64,000 nt of DNA from the NCBI RefSeq assembly GCF_000737515.1, contig NZ_CP006587.1:2289001-2353000 (forward strand), written 5' to 3'. Each line of letters begins with the position of its first letter. Within the stretch, counting starts at the first letter, position 1. The notes below the pieces were generated by a model, which was given only the letters and a program-made list of their open reading frames with translations, was not told where the DNA came from and did no database searches. The translations under genes and the position numbers were made by a program. This document shows positions 1 to 8,213 of the stretch, piece by piece. This DNA comes from Hymenobacter sp. APR13 (GTDB lineage: Bacteria > Bacteroidota > Bacteroidia > Cytophagales > Hymenobacteraceae).

Positions 1-149
1 GGCTTCTTTAGTGGCAGGTCGTTGGCTTTGATGGCAGCAAAGTAAGCCCGGGCTTCGGGTGAAAAATCAGCATCAGCAAATAGCCCACAGGCCAGCATCA
101 GGCCCGGAAAGCCCAGCAGCAGCACAATCCGGCAGAACCGCAGCAGCAT
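1..149 (-). CDS. Small lipoprotein, 3' part outside window
   Basis: Reverse-strand frame opening with ATG at 149 and running off the left edge. The first 21 residues form a lipoprotein signal: basic start, a leucine-rich core, then a lipobox ending LMLAC with the modified Cys at residue 21. The next visible residues (ADADFSPEARAYFAAIK) look helical. It starts 5 nt after the stop of the upstream Cys-rich gene, so the two are probably co-transcribed. Function unknown because most of the protein is missing. Confidence 0.6.
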   Translation of the reverse strand, partial: MLLRFCRIVLLLGFPGLMLACGLFADADFSPEARAYFAAIKANDLPLKK

Positions 150-154
150 ACCGG

Positions 155-400
155 TCAGTTGGGAAGTATCACGAACAGCGGCAGGCCCTTATCCTGCCGG
201 TACCAGGCCGCGTGCTCTGACGGGCAGTGGCAGGTCAGGCACCAGGTATCCTGCCACTGCTTGTAGCACGCCGGGCACTCGCCCGCCGTTTCGAAAGTGT
301 CCCATATGTGGTCGCAGCTGCATTGCCACTGCTCGCCGCCTTCCGGCTGCCAGTTGCATTTCGGGCAGGCAATAACGAGTGGCGTTTCGCGGTCGGGCAT
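155..400 (-). CDS. Cys-rich putative zinc-binding small protein
   Basis: About 81 residues with nine cysteines: C12 and C15 (CPKC), C27 and C29, C42 and C45 (CPAC), and C54, C57 and C59. The spacing suggests two zinc knuckles or ribbons, which is an inference. I start at the ATG at 400, just before the Cys-rich domain. An in-frame ATG at 505 would add 35 low-complexity residues and cannot be excluded. It lies between a 181-aa unknown gene upstream and a lipoprotein downstream on the same strand. I do not recognise the family. Confidence 0.55.
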   Translation of the reverse strand: MPDRETPLVIACPKCNWQPEGGEQWQCSCDHIWDTFETAGECPACYKQWQDTWCLTCHCPSEHAAWYRQDKGLPLFVILPN

Positions 401-538
401 AGCAGTATCGTAATGATTAAAAGAAACTATATCTGTAGCAGCTGCCTCTGTTTCCAGGCCCACGTCAGCTCGCACGTAGCGCGCCCGGAATGGAGCGTTG
501 GGCAACTTACGCCGAATGGCGGAATTGCGCTGGCGGCG

Positions 539-1084
539 CTACTCGTCGTGCGGCGCCCGGCCCTGAGCCCATACCTTCCGCTCCTGGCGGCGGCGGGCTG
601 CCTGGTGGCTGTAGTGCCCCCAGCCAATGCGCCGCTCGGAATGAAAACGCAGCACACTTTCTGCCAACTGGGAGTTCTGCCGGATCATCAGGCCATTGTA
701 GGGGCACGTGTCGTAAGGGCAGTTGTGGCGGGAGTAGGTGCCGAAGTTGCGGTGGCCGAGCTGCTTCCGGGTGAGGATGCGCTGTTGCGCGTGCTTGATT
801 TCTTCCCAGGCCGCGCGCTCATCGGCCACGGTTAGCTCCTGCCCCAGCGTGCTGAGCTGTAAGTAGGTGGTAGGATCCTTGATCTGCAGAAACTCATAAA
901 ACTTCGGAAACACCGTAATGGCGGCATCCCGTAGCTGCTGCCGTTGCACCAGATTCAGCTTCTCGTTTTCAAGCAAGCTGCGGAACAGCCCTAGCGAGTT
1001 GAAATCGGTGTAGCGGCGGTAATTGGCCAATAGATGCCGGTACTCTGCTTCCGTAAGCTGGTTCAGGCGACAATTCAGTTTCAT
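539..1084 (-). CDS. Uncharacterised 181-aa protein with CPYDTCPYNG motif
   Basis: Cytoplasmic-looking protein with no signal peptide or membrane segment. The N-terminal ~100 residues are helical and charged (NYRRYTDFNSLGLFRSLL, KFYEFLQIKD). The C-terminal third carries a Cys pair in CPYDTCPYNGLMIRQ followed by a basic tail rich in R, H and Q. The Cys pair and the basic tail hint at nucleic-acid or metal binding, but no known fold is recognised. It is probably first in a three-gene reverse-strand run with the Cys-rich gene and the lipoprotein. Confidence 0.6.
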   Translation of the reverse strand: MKLNCRLNQLTEAEYRHLLANYRRYTDFNSLGLFRSLLENEKLNLVQRQQLRDAAITVFPKFYEFLQIKDPTTYLQLSTLGQELTVADERAAWEEIKHAQQRILTRKQLGHRNFGTYSRHNCPYDTCPYNGLMIRQNSQLAESVLRFHSERRIGWGHYSHQAARRRQERKVWAQGRAPHDE

Positions 1085-1105
1085 AGCATTATCAGGTTTC
1101 TGCCC

Positions 1106-1792
1106 CTACGCCCGCTTCCAAGCCCGCGTCATTTCGCGCTTGCCGGGCGGGCCCGGAATTCGATCCACTTCCCAGCCGGCGGCCTGCAGGCTGCGCTTGA
1201 AGCTGCCTTTGGCGCAGTAGCTCACCAGGCAGCCGCCCGGCGCGGTGGCGGCGTACAGCTGCTGGAATATCTCGTCGGTCCACATGTCGGGCTGCTTTTC
1301 GGGCGCGAAGGCGTCGAAGTAGATGACGTGGTAGGTGTCTTCGGCCAAGGGCGTGTGCTGCAGCTCGCCGGCCAGCTTCAGCAGCGCAAACTGCGGCGTG
1401 AGGGCCACCGGCGTGTTCCAACCAGCAGCATGAATCTGCTCGTGGTAATCCAGCAGCTCGGGGTTGAGCACGTAGCGCTCCACGCCCAGCTGCCCGATAA
1501 CGGCCGGCGGCAGCGGGTACTTCTCAATGGTATCGTAGAAGATGGGGTGGGGGCTGGCCAGGCTGTACTGCAGCGTGAGCAGGGCGTTCAGGCCGGTGCC
1601 GAAGCCGACTTCCAGCACCCACACCATGCCCGTGGCGGCGGCCATCACGGGGGCCAGGCCCGCGCCCAGGTACACGTGCTGCGCCTCCTGAATGGCGCCG
1701 TGGGTGGAGTGGTAATGTTCGTCGAGGGCGGGCACGTACAGCGTGCTGGAGCCGTCGGCCGTGGTGCGGACTTCTACGGTAGGGGTAAGCAT
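1106..1792 (-). CDS. mnmD: MnmD-type tRNA U34 methyltransferase
   Basis: SAM-dependent methyltransferase of the DUF752/MnmC N-terminal family, which methylates the 5-aminomethyl group of wobble (2-thio)uridine to give mnm5(s2)U. The SAM-binding GFGTGLN motif is at residues 63-69. The family motif YFDAFAPEKQPDMW is at 158-171, with HSTHGAIQEAQHVYL near 28-42. At 228 residues it is the stand-alone form without the FAD-dependent MnmC2 oxidase domain. An in-frame ATG 60 nt upstream exists, but the family starts close to MLTP, so I use the ATG at 1792. Confidence 0.88.
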   Translation of the reverse strand: MLTPTVEVRTTADGSSTLYVPALDEHYHSTHGAIQEAQHVYLGAGLAPVMAAATGMVWVLEVGFGTGLNALLTLQYSLASPHPIFYDTIEKYPLPPAVIGQLGVERYVLNPELLDYHEQIHAAGWNTPVALTPQFALLKLAGELQHTPLAEDTYHVIYFDAFAPEKQPDMWTDEIFQQLYAATAPGGCLVSYCAKGSFKRSLQAAGWEVDRIPGPPGKREMTRAWKRA

Positions 1793-1948
1793 ACGGGAGC
1801 GGTTGAGGAGCAGGTGTGCAGGCAGGCAGGAGCAGGCGAGGCGGGGCAGCACCGGCCGGCAAGAAAACGCCCCGTTTGCCTCGTTCTCGTCACCCGGCCT
1901 GCAAGCCGTGCGTAGGAAGGCTACCCGTTTTTCTTATCGTTCCGCTAC

Positions 1949-2374
1949 ATGGCCCGCATCAAAGTAAATCTACCGGAAACTTTCCGCTTTTCCAGCACCC
2001 TCGCCGTGCGCATCACCGACCTCAACTACGGCGCCCACCTCGGCAACGATTCGCTGCTGGGGCTGCTCCACGAGGCCCGCGTGCAGTTTCTGCTGCACCT
2101 GGGCCGCCCCGAAGTCGACCGCGCCACCGGCCGCGGCCACATCATGGCCGACGTGGCCATCGAGTACAAAGGCGAGGCCTTCCACGCCGATACGCTGCGC
2201 GTGGATATGGCCGTGGCCGACCCGCACAAGTATGGCTTCGACATCGTGTACCAGGTCTGGAACCAGGAGCAGCGCGAAATTGCGCGGGCCAAAACCGGCA
2301 TGCTCGCTTTCGACTACACCACCCGCAAGCTGCTGCCCCTGACCGAGGCAGAGCTAGCTCATCTGGGGGGCTGA
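1949..2374 (+). CDS. Hotdog-fold acyl-CoA thioesterase (4HBT family)
   Basis: Single-domain 4HBT/YbgC-like thioesterase of 141 residues. The hotdog signature is visible: the RITDLNYGAHLGND segment with the catalytic Asp region near residue 24, the long helix LLGLLHEARVQFLLHLG, then strands VAIEYKGEAFHADTLRV and YQVWNQEQREIARAKTGMLAFDY. Family members hydrolyse acyl-CoA thioesters; the substrate cannot be read from sequence. It is followed directly by a paired palindromic repeat and then rlmN, so it is probably monocistronic. Confidence 0.85.
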   Translation: MARIKVNLPETFRFSSTLAVRITDLNYGAHLGNDSLLGLLHEARVQFLLHLGRPEVDRATGRGHIMADVAIEYKGEAFHADTLRVDMAVADPHKYGFDIVYQVWNQEQREIARAKTGMLAFDYTTRKLLPLTEAELAHLGG

Positions 2375-2384
2375 CGGCCAGGCC

Positions 2385-2477
2385 GGCAGTAGCGCGAACT
2401 TTGCGGTTCGCGCCCCCGCGCCGCAAGCGCCATCTGCGCCGTGCGGAGGCGCGAACTGCAAAGTTCGCGCTACTGCC
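2385..2477. repeat. BIME-like paired palindrome, family R1, copy 1
   Basis: Two 30-nt arms (2385-2414 and 2448-2477) are inverted and identical at 29 of 30 positions. Each arm is itself a hairpin: GCGCGAAC and GTTCGCGC flank a 6-nt loop. A second copy lies at 61604-61695. This paired-REP architecture suggests a dispersed non-coding element. It sits between the thioesterase stop and the rlmN promoter. Confidence 0.85.
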
Positions 2478-2511
2478 CGATTTCCGTGGAACCCAACTGC
2501 CTCGCTCGTTG

Positions 2512-2519
2512 TATCTTTG
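2512..2519 (+). promoter_or_regulatory. TATCTTTG -7 promoter element of rlmN
   Basis: Perfect match to the Bacteroidota -7 consensus TAnnTTTG, ending only 4 nt before the rlmN ATG at 2524. With usual spacing the transcript would begin at or next to the A of the ATG, implying a leaderless or nearly leaderless mRNA (inference). Confidence 0.6.
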
Positions 2520-2523
2520 CGCT

Positions 2524-3594
2524 ATGATGATTGACCTGCCCGTAGTTTCCAAGCGCGACATCCGCAAACTCACCCCCGACGAGCTCAAAACCTTTATGGT
2601 GGAGCACGGCGAAAAGCCCTTCCGCGCCAAGCAGGTGAGTGAGTGGCTCTGGAAGAACACGGCCGGCACGTTTGAGGAGATGAACAACATCAGCCTGGCC
2701 ACGCGCGAGCTGCTGGCGAAGCACTTCGTCATCAACGGTGTGCAGGTGCAAAACCAGCAACTCTCCAACGACGGGACCATCAAATCGGCGTTCCGGCTCT
2801 ACGACGGCAACATCGTGGAAGGCGTGCTCATCCCGCACGACACGCGCATGACGGCCTGCATCAGCTCGCAGGTGGGCTGCTCGCTCACGTGCAAGTTCTG
2901 CGCCACCGGCTACATGGACCGCAAGCGCAACCTCGACGCTGCCGAAATCTACGACCAGGTGGTGCGCATCCGCGAGCAGTGCGAGGCCCAGTACGGCACG
3001 CCGCTCACCAACATCGTGTACATGGGCATGGGCGAGCCGCTGCTCAACTACGCCAACGTGGTGAAAAGCATTGAGCGCATCACCGCCCCCGACGGCCTGA
3101 ACATGGCCCCGCGCCGCATCACGGTCAGCACCGCCGGCATCGCCAAGATGATCAAGAAGCTGGCCGACGACGGTGTGAAGGCCAACCTGGCCCTGAGCCT
3201 GCACGCGCCCAACGATACCAAGCGCAACGAAATCATGCCCATCAACGAGGCCAACTCCCTGGCTTCGCTGGAGGACGCCCTCAAGCACTACCACCAGGTA
3301 ACGGGCCGCAAGGTCACCTACGAGTACATCGTGTTCGAGAGCTTCAACGATACGCTACAGGACGCCGAGGAGCTGCTCCAAATCACGAAGTGGATTCCGT
3401 GCAAGGTGAACCTCATCGAGTACAACCCCATTGAAAACGCCGACTACAAAAACACCGGCGAGGTGAAGCTCATGGCCTTCCTCAAGTACCTGGCCGACCG
3501 CGGCGTGCAAACCAACTTGCGCCGCAGCCGCGGCAAAGACATCGACGCCGCCTGCGGGCAGCTGGCCGTGAAGGAAAAGTCGGAGGCGGCGTAG
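2524..3594 (+). CDS. rlmN: 23S rRNA/tRNA adenine-C2 methyltransferase RlmN
   Basis: Radical-SAM enzyme that methylates C2 of A2503 in 23S rRNA and A37 of some tRNAs. The [4Fe-4S] motif CxxxCxxC is C119, C123 and C126. A downstream GMGEPLLNY segment binds SAM. The catalytic C-terminal Cys that forms the methyl-RNA intermediate corresponds to C344 in DAACGQLA. Length 356 is normal. The frame stays open far upstream across the thioesterase, but the promoter element and the homologous N-terminus (MMIDLPVVSKRDIRKL) place the start at 2524. A long hairpin follows the stop. Confidence 0.95.
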   Translation: MMIDLPVVSKRDIRKLTPDELKTFMVEHGEKPFRAKQVSEWLWKNTAGTFEEMNNISLATRELLAKHFVINGVQVQNQQLSNDGTIKSAFRLYDGNIVEGVLIPHDTRMTACISSQVGCSLTCKFCATGYMDRKRNLDAAEIYDQVVRIREQCEAQYGTPLTNIVYMGMGEPLLNYANVVKSIERITAPDGLNMAPRRITVSTAGIAKMIKKLADDGVKANLALSLHAPNDTKRNEIMPINEANSLASLEDALKHYHQVTGRKVTYEYIVFESFNDTLQDAEELLQITKWIPCKVNLIEYNPIENADYKNTGEVKLMAFLKYLADRGVQTNLRRSRGKDIDAACGQLAVKEKSEAA

Positions 3595-3613
3595 GCTACT
3601 GGCTCTTTATGTG

Positions 3614-3655
3614 CACACGGAGGCCCGGCATCGTCAGATGTCGGGCCTCCGTGTG
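3614..3655 (+). terminator. Strong hairpin after rlmN
   Basis: 17-bp stem (3614-3630 with 3639-3655, one G-T pair) and an 8-nt loop, starting 19 nt after the rlmN stop. It has no immediate T run, so factor-independent termination is likely but not textbook. The following 180 nt up to the next start are AT-rich and hold no gene. Confidence 0.7.
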
Positions 3656-3838
3656 TGAAAGGGCTGCAGACTTTTTATTTAGCCGGGCGCCGGAAGTGTA
3701 CGGTATATATAAATTATTTTATTGATGTTTGTCTTTGATAAGCAACCACGGTAGTTTTTTTCGGGCCTACAGTTGTTATCGGCATTAATATTGTAGCATC
3801 GCTATTTCTACTCGTTCATCTTTACTTTCTTGCCTATT

Positions 3839-4456
3839 ATGAACTGCTCTACTATTTGTGGATTGGTGGCCGCTGCCGCCGTAGTGGCCGCCACCCAAGC
3901 TCAGGCCCAAACCAACGTCGTGAAAATCGACATTATCCAGCCCATCGTAAATACAGCGGCGTTGTCGTTTGAGCACAAGCTCAGCGAAACTAGCAGCTTT
4001 CAGCTGGGTGTGTCCGTGACGGCCAATTACCGCGAAGACGGCGGCTTCAACTATTACAGCGAGGGCCGCAAAACTTCCGGCTTCGGTATCATGCCGGAAT
4101 ACCGGTTCTACCTGTCGGAGAAGCACCCAGCCATGGAGGGCTTCTACGTAGCTCCGTTTCTGCGTTTTCAGCACCTGAGCCAGAAAGGCGACTACGAGTT
4201 GTACGACCCCATTACGGGCGGCTATTCACGGCGTAAGGTAGATGCCACGCTTAATGCCTTCGGGGGAGGAGTGGTGGTGGGCCGGCACTGGATTTTCAAA
4301 CAACGATTTTCACTCGATGCCCAGTTAGGCCCATCGTATATGGTGTCGGGCGTTTCATCGGATGGTGCCGGGGTCGATAAAGACAGCTTTTTAGGCTTTT
4401 ATGATGATATAAACTACGGCATCCGGGGTGGTGTCACCTTTGGCATAGCTTTTTAA
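3839..4456 (+). CDS. DUF3575-like outer-membrane beta-barrel protein 1
   Basis: 205-residue secreted protein with signal peptide (MNCSTICGLVAAAAVVAATQAQAQ) and alternating beta strands. It contains the diagnostic PEYRFYLSEKHPAMEGFYVAPFLRFQ and GGGVVVGRHWIFKQRFSLDAQLGPSY stretches and ends in the barrel-like GGVTFGIAF. This resembles the DUF3575 family of small outer-membrane proteins; the biological role is unknown. The frame can be extended to a TTG at 3830, but ATG 3839 gives the signal peptide directly. The next gene is a diverged tandem copy sharing the same blocks. Confidence 0.8.
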   Translation: MNCSTICGLVAAAAVVAATQAQAQTNVVKIDIIQPIVNTAALSFEHKLSETSSFQLGVSVTANYREDGGFNYYSEGRKTSGFGIMPEYRFYLSEKHPAMEGFYVAPFLRFQHLSQKGDYELYDPITGGYSRRKVDATLNAFGGGVVVGRHWIFKQRFSLDAQLGPSYMVSGVSSDGAGVDKDSFLGFYDDINYGIRGGVTFGIAF

Positions 4457-4561
4457 CGACTGCTTCGGCGCAGGCCAAGCAGCTACTATGCGCTACTTGG
4501 CCTGCTCAAGTCAACGGCAGCAAATGGTACGGCTTCTTTCCCTTTCCTCACTTTCTATTTC

Positions 4562-5140
4562 ATGAAAAAACTCTTACTCGCGTCCTCGCTGCTACTCGCG
4601 TCCGCAACCTCTGCCTTGGCACAGGATAATGCCATCAAGGTGAACATTATCAGTCCTTTGTTGAAAACCGGCTCGTTCTTTTACGAGCGAAAATTGAGCG
4701 ACAACAGCTCGATGCAGCTGGGCCTGTTGTTTACGAATTTCAAAATCAGCGACCAGGACAGAATCACCGGCTTCGCCATCACGCCGGAGTATCGTTTTTA
4801 TCTTTCGGAAAGAACTTCGGCTCTGGAAGGATTCTACGTGGGGCCTTTCTTGCGTTATCAGAACTTGACCATCAAGACTGAATATACCGATTACAACAGC
4901 AACGGCAACCCTACTACGAGTACCGACGAAGCCTCGCTTAATACGTTTGGTGGCGGGGTAGTAGTAGGCCGCCACTGGATTTTCAAGGAGCGGTTTTCGC
5001 TGGATACTTTCCTAGGGCCATCGTACAACGGAGGCAGCATCTCGGAGAAGAGTACGTCTTCGGGTTCCGTATCATATGATCCGGGTCCGTTCGATGGATT
5101 CGGTATACGCGCCGGTGTTACGTTCGGTATTGCGTTCTAA
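4562..5140 (+). CDS. DUF3575-like outer-membrane beta-barrel protein 2
   Basis: 192-residue paralogue of the preceding gene, 105 nt downstream. It shares the signal-peptide/barrel layout and the blocks PEYRFYLSE, LEGFYVGPFLRYQ, FGGGVVVGRHWIFKERFSLD, LGPSY and RAGVTFGIAF. It differs in the surface-loop regions, for example an inserted YNSNGNPTTSTDE. This points to tandem duplication followed by loop divergence. The N-terminus MKKLLLASSLLLASATSALAQ is a canonical signal peptide. A perfect terminator hairpin follows 17 nt after the stop, ending the two-gene unit. Confidence 0.8.
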   Translation: MKKLLLASSLLLASATSALAQDNAIKVNIISPLLKTGSFFYERKLSDNSSMQLGLLFTNFKISDQDRITGFAITPEYRFYLSERTSALEGFYVGPFLRYQNLTIKTEYTDYNSNGNPTTSTDEASLNTFGGGVVVGRHWIFKERFSLDTFLGPSYNGGSISEKSTSSGSVSYDPGPFDGFGIRAGVTFGIAF

Positions 5141-5157
5141 CTACTGTATGTAACCAA

Positions 5158-5196
5158 GCACAACGCCCGACCTGCTCTGCAGGTCGGGCGTTGTGC
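5158..5196. terminator. Perfect 18-bp terminator between convergent genes
   Basis: Arms 5158-5175 and 5179-5196 are perfectly complementary around a 3-nt loop. It lies between the DUF3575 pair on the plus strand and the YihY gene on the minus strand, so it probably serves both directions. Confidence 0.8.
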
Positions 5197-5221
5197 GTTC
5201 GGAAGAAGCCGCCCGGCAAGG

Positions 5222-6190
5222 CTATGCCCGCCAGCGGCCCTCGGCGCGGGGGCGGCCCGTTGAGATTTCCTCGTGGCTTTCACCCTTGGGTACTTCGCGG
5301 GTTTCGATGCGTACGGCGTGGTGTTTGGGCTGTACTTTCTGCCCAAAGGCGTCGGCAAATTCCTGGGTGAACTCAGCCCCGAAGAAGATGATCAGCGACG
5401 AATAGTTCACCCACAGCAGCAGCAGTATGGCCGAGCCCGCCGCCCCGAAGGCCGAGCCCGGCTCGGCGTAGGAGATGTAGGCGGCAATCAGGTATTTGCC
5501 GATCATGAACAGCAGGGCCGTGATGAAGGCGCCCACGCCCACGTCGCGCCAGCGAATGATGGCGTCGGGCAGGAACCGGTAGATGAGAGCGAACAGCAGG
5601 GAGGTGATAAACAGCGACAGACCGAAATCGACGAGGTGGATGATGACCACCGTGACTTCGGGCAGCAGCCGCTGCAGGTAGCCAGTAAACACCGACAGCA
5701 TAGCGCTGATAACGAACGAGATGAGCAGCAGCAGCGCCACGCTCAGGATCAGACCGAACGACAGCAGCCGGTCGCGCACGAACTGCCAGAGGCCGTTGCG
5801 AGGCTTCACCTTCAGGTTCCAGATGTCGTTGATGCTTTCCTGCAGCGTCACGAAGAACGTGGTGGCGGCAAAAACCAGCGTGCCAATGCCGATGACGGCG
5901 GCTAGCCCGCTCTTTTGCTGCTTGGTGAACTCGGCAATGGAGTCCTGCAGAAACTTGGCCGAGTCGGGCCCGACGAAGCCGCGCAATTGCCCGTACACCT
6001 GGCCCGTGACGGCCTCACTGCCATACACGGAGCTGGCCACCGTAATGACGATCAGCAGCAGCGGCGGCAGCGAGAAAATGGTGTAGTACGACAGCGCCGC
6101 CGCGTGCCGGAACGAGTTGTTGACCATGAACTCTCCGGCCGTCGTCTTGAGAATGTTGATAACGTCGGAAAGCTTGTAGTGGGTAGCCAT
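5222..6190 (-). CDS. YihY/BrkB family inner-membrane protein
   Basis: 322 residues with the YihY/virulence-factor BrkB fold: an N-terminal NSFRHAAALSYYTIFSLPPLLLIV segment, then about six membrane spans (LLSFGLILSVALLLLISFVIS, VVIIHLVDFGLSLFITSLLFALIYRFLP, VGVGAFITALLFMIGKYLIAAYI, ILLLLWVNYSSLIIFFGAEFTQ). These proteins were once called RNase BN by mistake; their true role in the envelope is unclear. The C-terminus is a basic, hydrophilic tail. It is a single gene, convergent with the DUF3575 pair. Confidence 0.88.
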   Translation of the reverse strand: MATHYKLSDVINILKTTAGEFMVNNSFRHAAALSYYTIFSLPPLLLIVITVASSVYGSEAVTGQVYGQLRGFVGPDSAKFLQDSIAEFTKQQKSGLAAVIGIGTLVFAATTFFVTLQESINDIWNLKVKPRNGLWQFVRDRLLSFGLILSVALLLLISFVISAMLSVFTGYLQRLLPEVTVVIIHLVDFGLSLFITSLLFALIYRFLPDAIIRWRDVGVGAFITALLFMIGKYLIAAYISYAEPGSAFGAAGSAILLLLWVNYSSLIIFFGAEFTQEFADAFGQKVQPKHHAVRIETREVPKGESHEEISTGRPRAEGRWRA

Positions 6191-6347
6191 AGGCGCGTGG
6201 TTCGAAACGAAAGATTGCTGCTAGTACGGCTCGGATGCAGGTGTCGTTCGGTGGAGTTGGCTTATTCCGCTTGCTTTGCGTAGAGAAGCCCCGTCGGCAC
6301 GCTACTTTGCTGCCCGGTTTTGTTTCCTGCATTCTGCCCCCACTCGT

Positions 6348-7142
6348 ATGCGTTATCTTCTTGTGGCCGCGCTGGCGGCTTTGCCTCTGGCCGGTTTCGG
6401 TCAAACAGCCCCTTCCAAGCCAGCCAAAGTTCCAAAAGGCAGCTACCCGGCCGCCCAGGGCTTCGACGCAGCCGGCTCCGATGCCCGCGCCACCCAACTA
6501 GCCGACAAGGTGATGCTGGCCATGGGCGGCTACCAAGCCTGGCAGCAAACCCGCCTGCTGGGCTGGGACTTCCTCGACGGCTCCTACCAGCTCTGGGACA
6601 AGCAGACCGGCGACTTCCGCTGGCAGAAAGACAGCACCGTGGCCGTGTATAACCTGCAAAGCAAGCAGGGCAAAGCCTTCCGCAACGGCCGCGACATTTC
6701 GGCCACCCCCGACGGCGAAAAGCTGCTCAGCCGCATGTACCCGATTTGGGTGAACAACTCCTGGTGGCTGCTGATGCCCTTCAAGCTCAAGGACTCGGGC
6801 GTGACGCTGACCTACAAGGGCGCGGGCAAGTTCATGGACGGGCAGCCGGCCGAGGTGCTCAACATGACTTTCAAGAACGTAGGCGTGACGCCCGACAACA
6901 AGTACGAGGTGCTCATCAACCCCAAAACCAACCTGCTGGAGGAGTGGGCCTACTTCCCCAAAGCCACCGACGCCCAGCCCACTTTCCGCCGCCGCTGGAC
7001 CGGCTACCAGAAATACAACGGCATCCTGCTGTCCGCTGACCGCACCGACGGCAAAGACGGTCGTGGCCTGGGCCATATTTCGGCCTTCAGCACCGTGCCC
7101 GCCGGCGTGATGCAAAACCCCAAACCCATAGAGAAGCTGTAG
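6348..7142 (+). CDS. Secreted DUF6503-like protein
   Basis: 264 residues with an N-terminal signal peptide (MRYLLVAALAALPLAGFGQ). After a short Pro/Lys linker there is a repeated beta-meander type domain (TRLLGWDFLDGSYQLWDKQTGDFRWQ, MTFKNVGVTPDNKYEVLINPKTNLLEEWAYFP), recalling the DUF6503 periplasmic family of Bacteroidota; the family call is from memory. The fold resembles LolA/LppX-like lipid-binding sheets, which is inference only. It is divergent from the YihY gene across 157 nt and followed by a long terminator. Confidence 0.7.
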   Translation: MRYLLVAALAALPLAGFGQTAPSKPAKVPKGSYPAAQGFDAAGSDARATQLADKVMLAMGGYQAWQQTRLLGWDFLDGSYQLWDKQTGDFRWQKDSTVAVYNLQSKQGKAFRNGRDISATPDGEKLLSRMYPIWVNNSWWLLMPFKLKDSGVTLTYKGAGKFMDGQPAEVLNMTFKNVGVTPDNKYEVLINPKTNLLEEWAYFPKATDAQPTFRRRWTGYQKYNGILLSADRTDGKDGRGLGHISAFSTVPAGVMQNPKPIEKL

Positions 7143-7152
7143 GCTTCGGTTT

Positions 7153-7213
7153 GTCTCAATACGCAAAGCGCCCTGACTACTAAGTGTAGTCGGGGCGCTT
7201 TGCGTATTGAGAC
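7153..7213. terminator. 28-bp stem hairpin after the DUF6503-like gene
   Basis: Arms of about 28 nt from 7153 and up to 7213 match at 27 positions around a short loop. The core is the GCGCC/GGCGC helix flanked by AT-rich base pairs. It lies between convergent genes (DUF6503-like and the SDR) and can act bidirectionally. Confidence 0.75.
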
Positions 7214-7216
7214 GAT

Positions 7217-7314
7217 TGTAGAGACGCGTATTCACGCCTCATCGTTGAGCGGCCTGGGGCCGCACTGCTCAACCTAACGTCAGCAACGACGAGACGCGAA
7301 TACGCGTCTATACA
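7217..7314. repeat. BIME-like paired palindrome, family R3
   Basis: Inverted 24-nt ends (7217-7240 and 7291-7314), each a small palindrome with GAGACGCG and CGCGTCTC around TATT-like loops; the left end is slightly decayed. Similar GTAGAGACGCG words are, from memory, frequent dispersed repeats in bacterial genomes. It lies next to the terminator, 6 nt from the SDR stop codon. Confidence 0.7.
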
Positions 7315-7320
7315 GCTATT

Positions 7321-8112
7321 TTACACGGCGCTGCGTACCAGGCCGCCATCTACGCGGAGGCTGGCGCCGTTGATGGCGGCTGCCAGTGGGCTGGCCACGA
7401 AGGCGGCAAAATCGGCAATTTCGCGGGGCTGGATTAGGCGGCCGATGAGGGAGGTGGGCCGGTTTTCGGCCATGAAGCGCCGCTCGGCGGTGGGGTAGTC
7501 GGTTTCTTCGGGAAACACCTGGCGGATGAACTCCTCCACGCCGGGCGTGTGGGTGGAGCCGGGCAGCAGGGCGTTTACCGTCACGCTCGTGCCTTTGGTC
7601 ATTTCGGCCAGGCTGCGGGCCACGGAGAGCTGCATCATCTTGGTGGCGCTGTAGTGAGCCATTTCCGGAGCCGGGTTCAGGGCCGATTCGCTGCTGATGA
7701 ACAGGATGCGGCCGGTGCCGCGCCCGAGCATGCCGCGCAGGTAGTGGCGGCTCAGGCGCACTCCGCTCATAATGTTCACCTCAAACAGCCGCTGCCAAGC
7801 CTCATCGGTAGTGTCGAAGAAGTCGGTGGCCTCGTAGATGCCGAGGTTGTTGATGAGCACGTCTACCTCGGGATATTGGGCCAGCGTCTGCGCGGTGCCC
7901 TCCAGCGTGCCGTTGTCGGCGGCCAGCGGCAGCAGCTGAGCCGCCGGAAACTCCTGCTGCAGCTGGCCGATGGCCTGTTCCACGCTGGCGGTCGTGCGCC
8001 CATTCACGATGACGCGGGCGCCCTCGCGGGTAAATGAGCGGGCTATTTCAAGGCCAATGCCGCCGGTGGAGGCGGTGATGAGGACGGTTTTGTCGGTGAG
8101 CTGTAGGTCCAT
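7321..8112 (-). CDS. SDR-family NAD(P)-dependent oxidoreductase
   Basis: 263-residue classical short-chain dehydrogenase. Visible motifs are the cofactor loop TASTGGIG near residues 12-19, the NNLG motif (INNLGIYEA), the catalytic Ser in [15 protein letters not shown], the YSATK catalytic Tyr/Lys, and the C-terminal [18 protein letters not shown] typical of FabG-like members. Substrate unknown. The frame offers an ATG 15 nt further upstream, but [18 protein letters not shown] aligns with SDR N-termini, so I start at 8112. Probably monocistronic. Confidence 0.88.
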   Translation of the reverse strand: MDLQLTDKTVLITASTGGIGLEIARSFTREGARVIVNGRTTASVEQAIGQLQQEFPAAQLLPLAADNGTLEGTAQTLAQYPEVDVLINNLGIYEATDFFDTTDEAWQRLFEVNIMSGVRLSRHYLRGMLGRGTGRILFISSESALNPAPEMAHYSATKMMQLSVARSLAEMTKGTSVTVNALLPGSTHTPGVEEFIRQVFPEETDYPTAERRFMAENRPTSLIGRLIQPREIADFAAFVASPLAAAINGASLRVDGGLVRSAV

Positions 8113-8213
8113 GATGAAAGCAAGCAAGGAATGAAGCCGGAAAGTCCGGAGGACGTACCCGACGGAAGCAGTTATAACATCTCAGGTACGTTTTTGTCCC
8201 GGCTCTGGGGGGC

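Noticed and set aside
1816..2523. Upstream extension of the rlmN reading frame
   Set aside because: It overlaps the thioesterase gene and the R1 repeat; promoter element and RlmN homology start at 2524.
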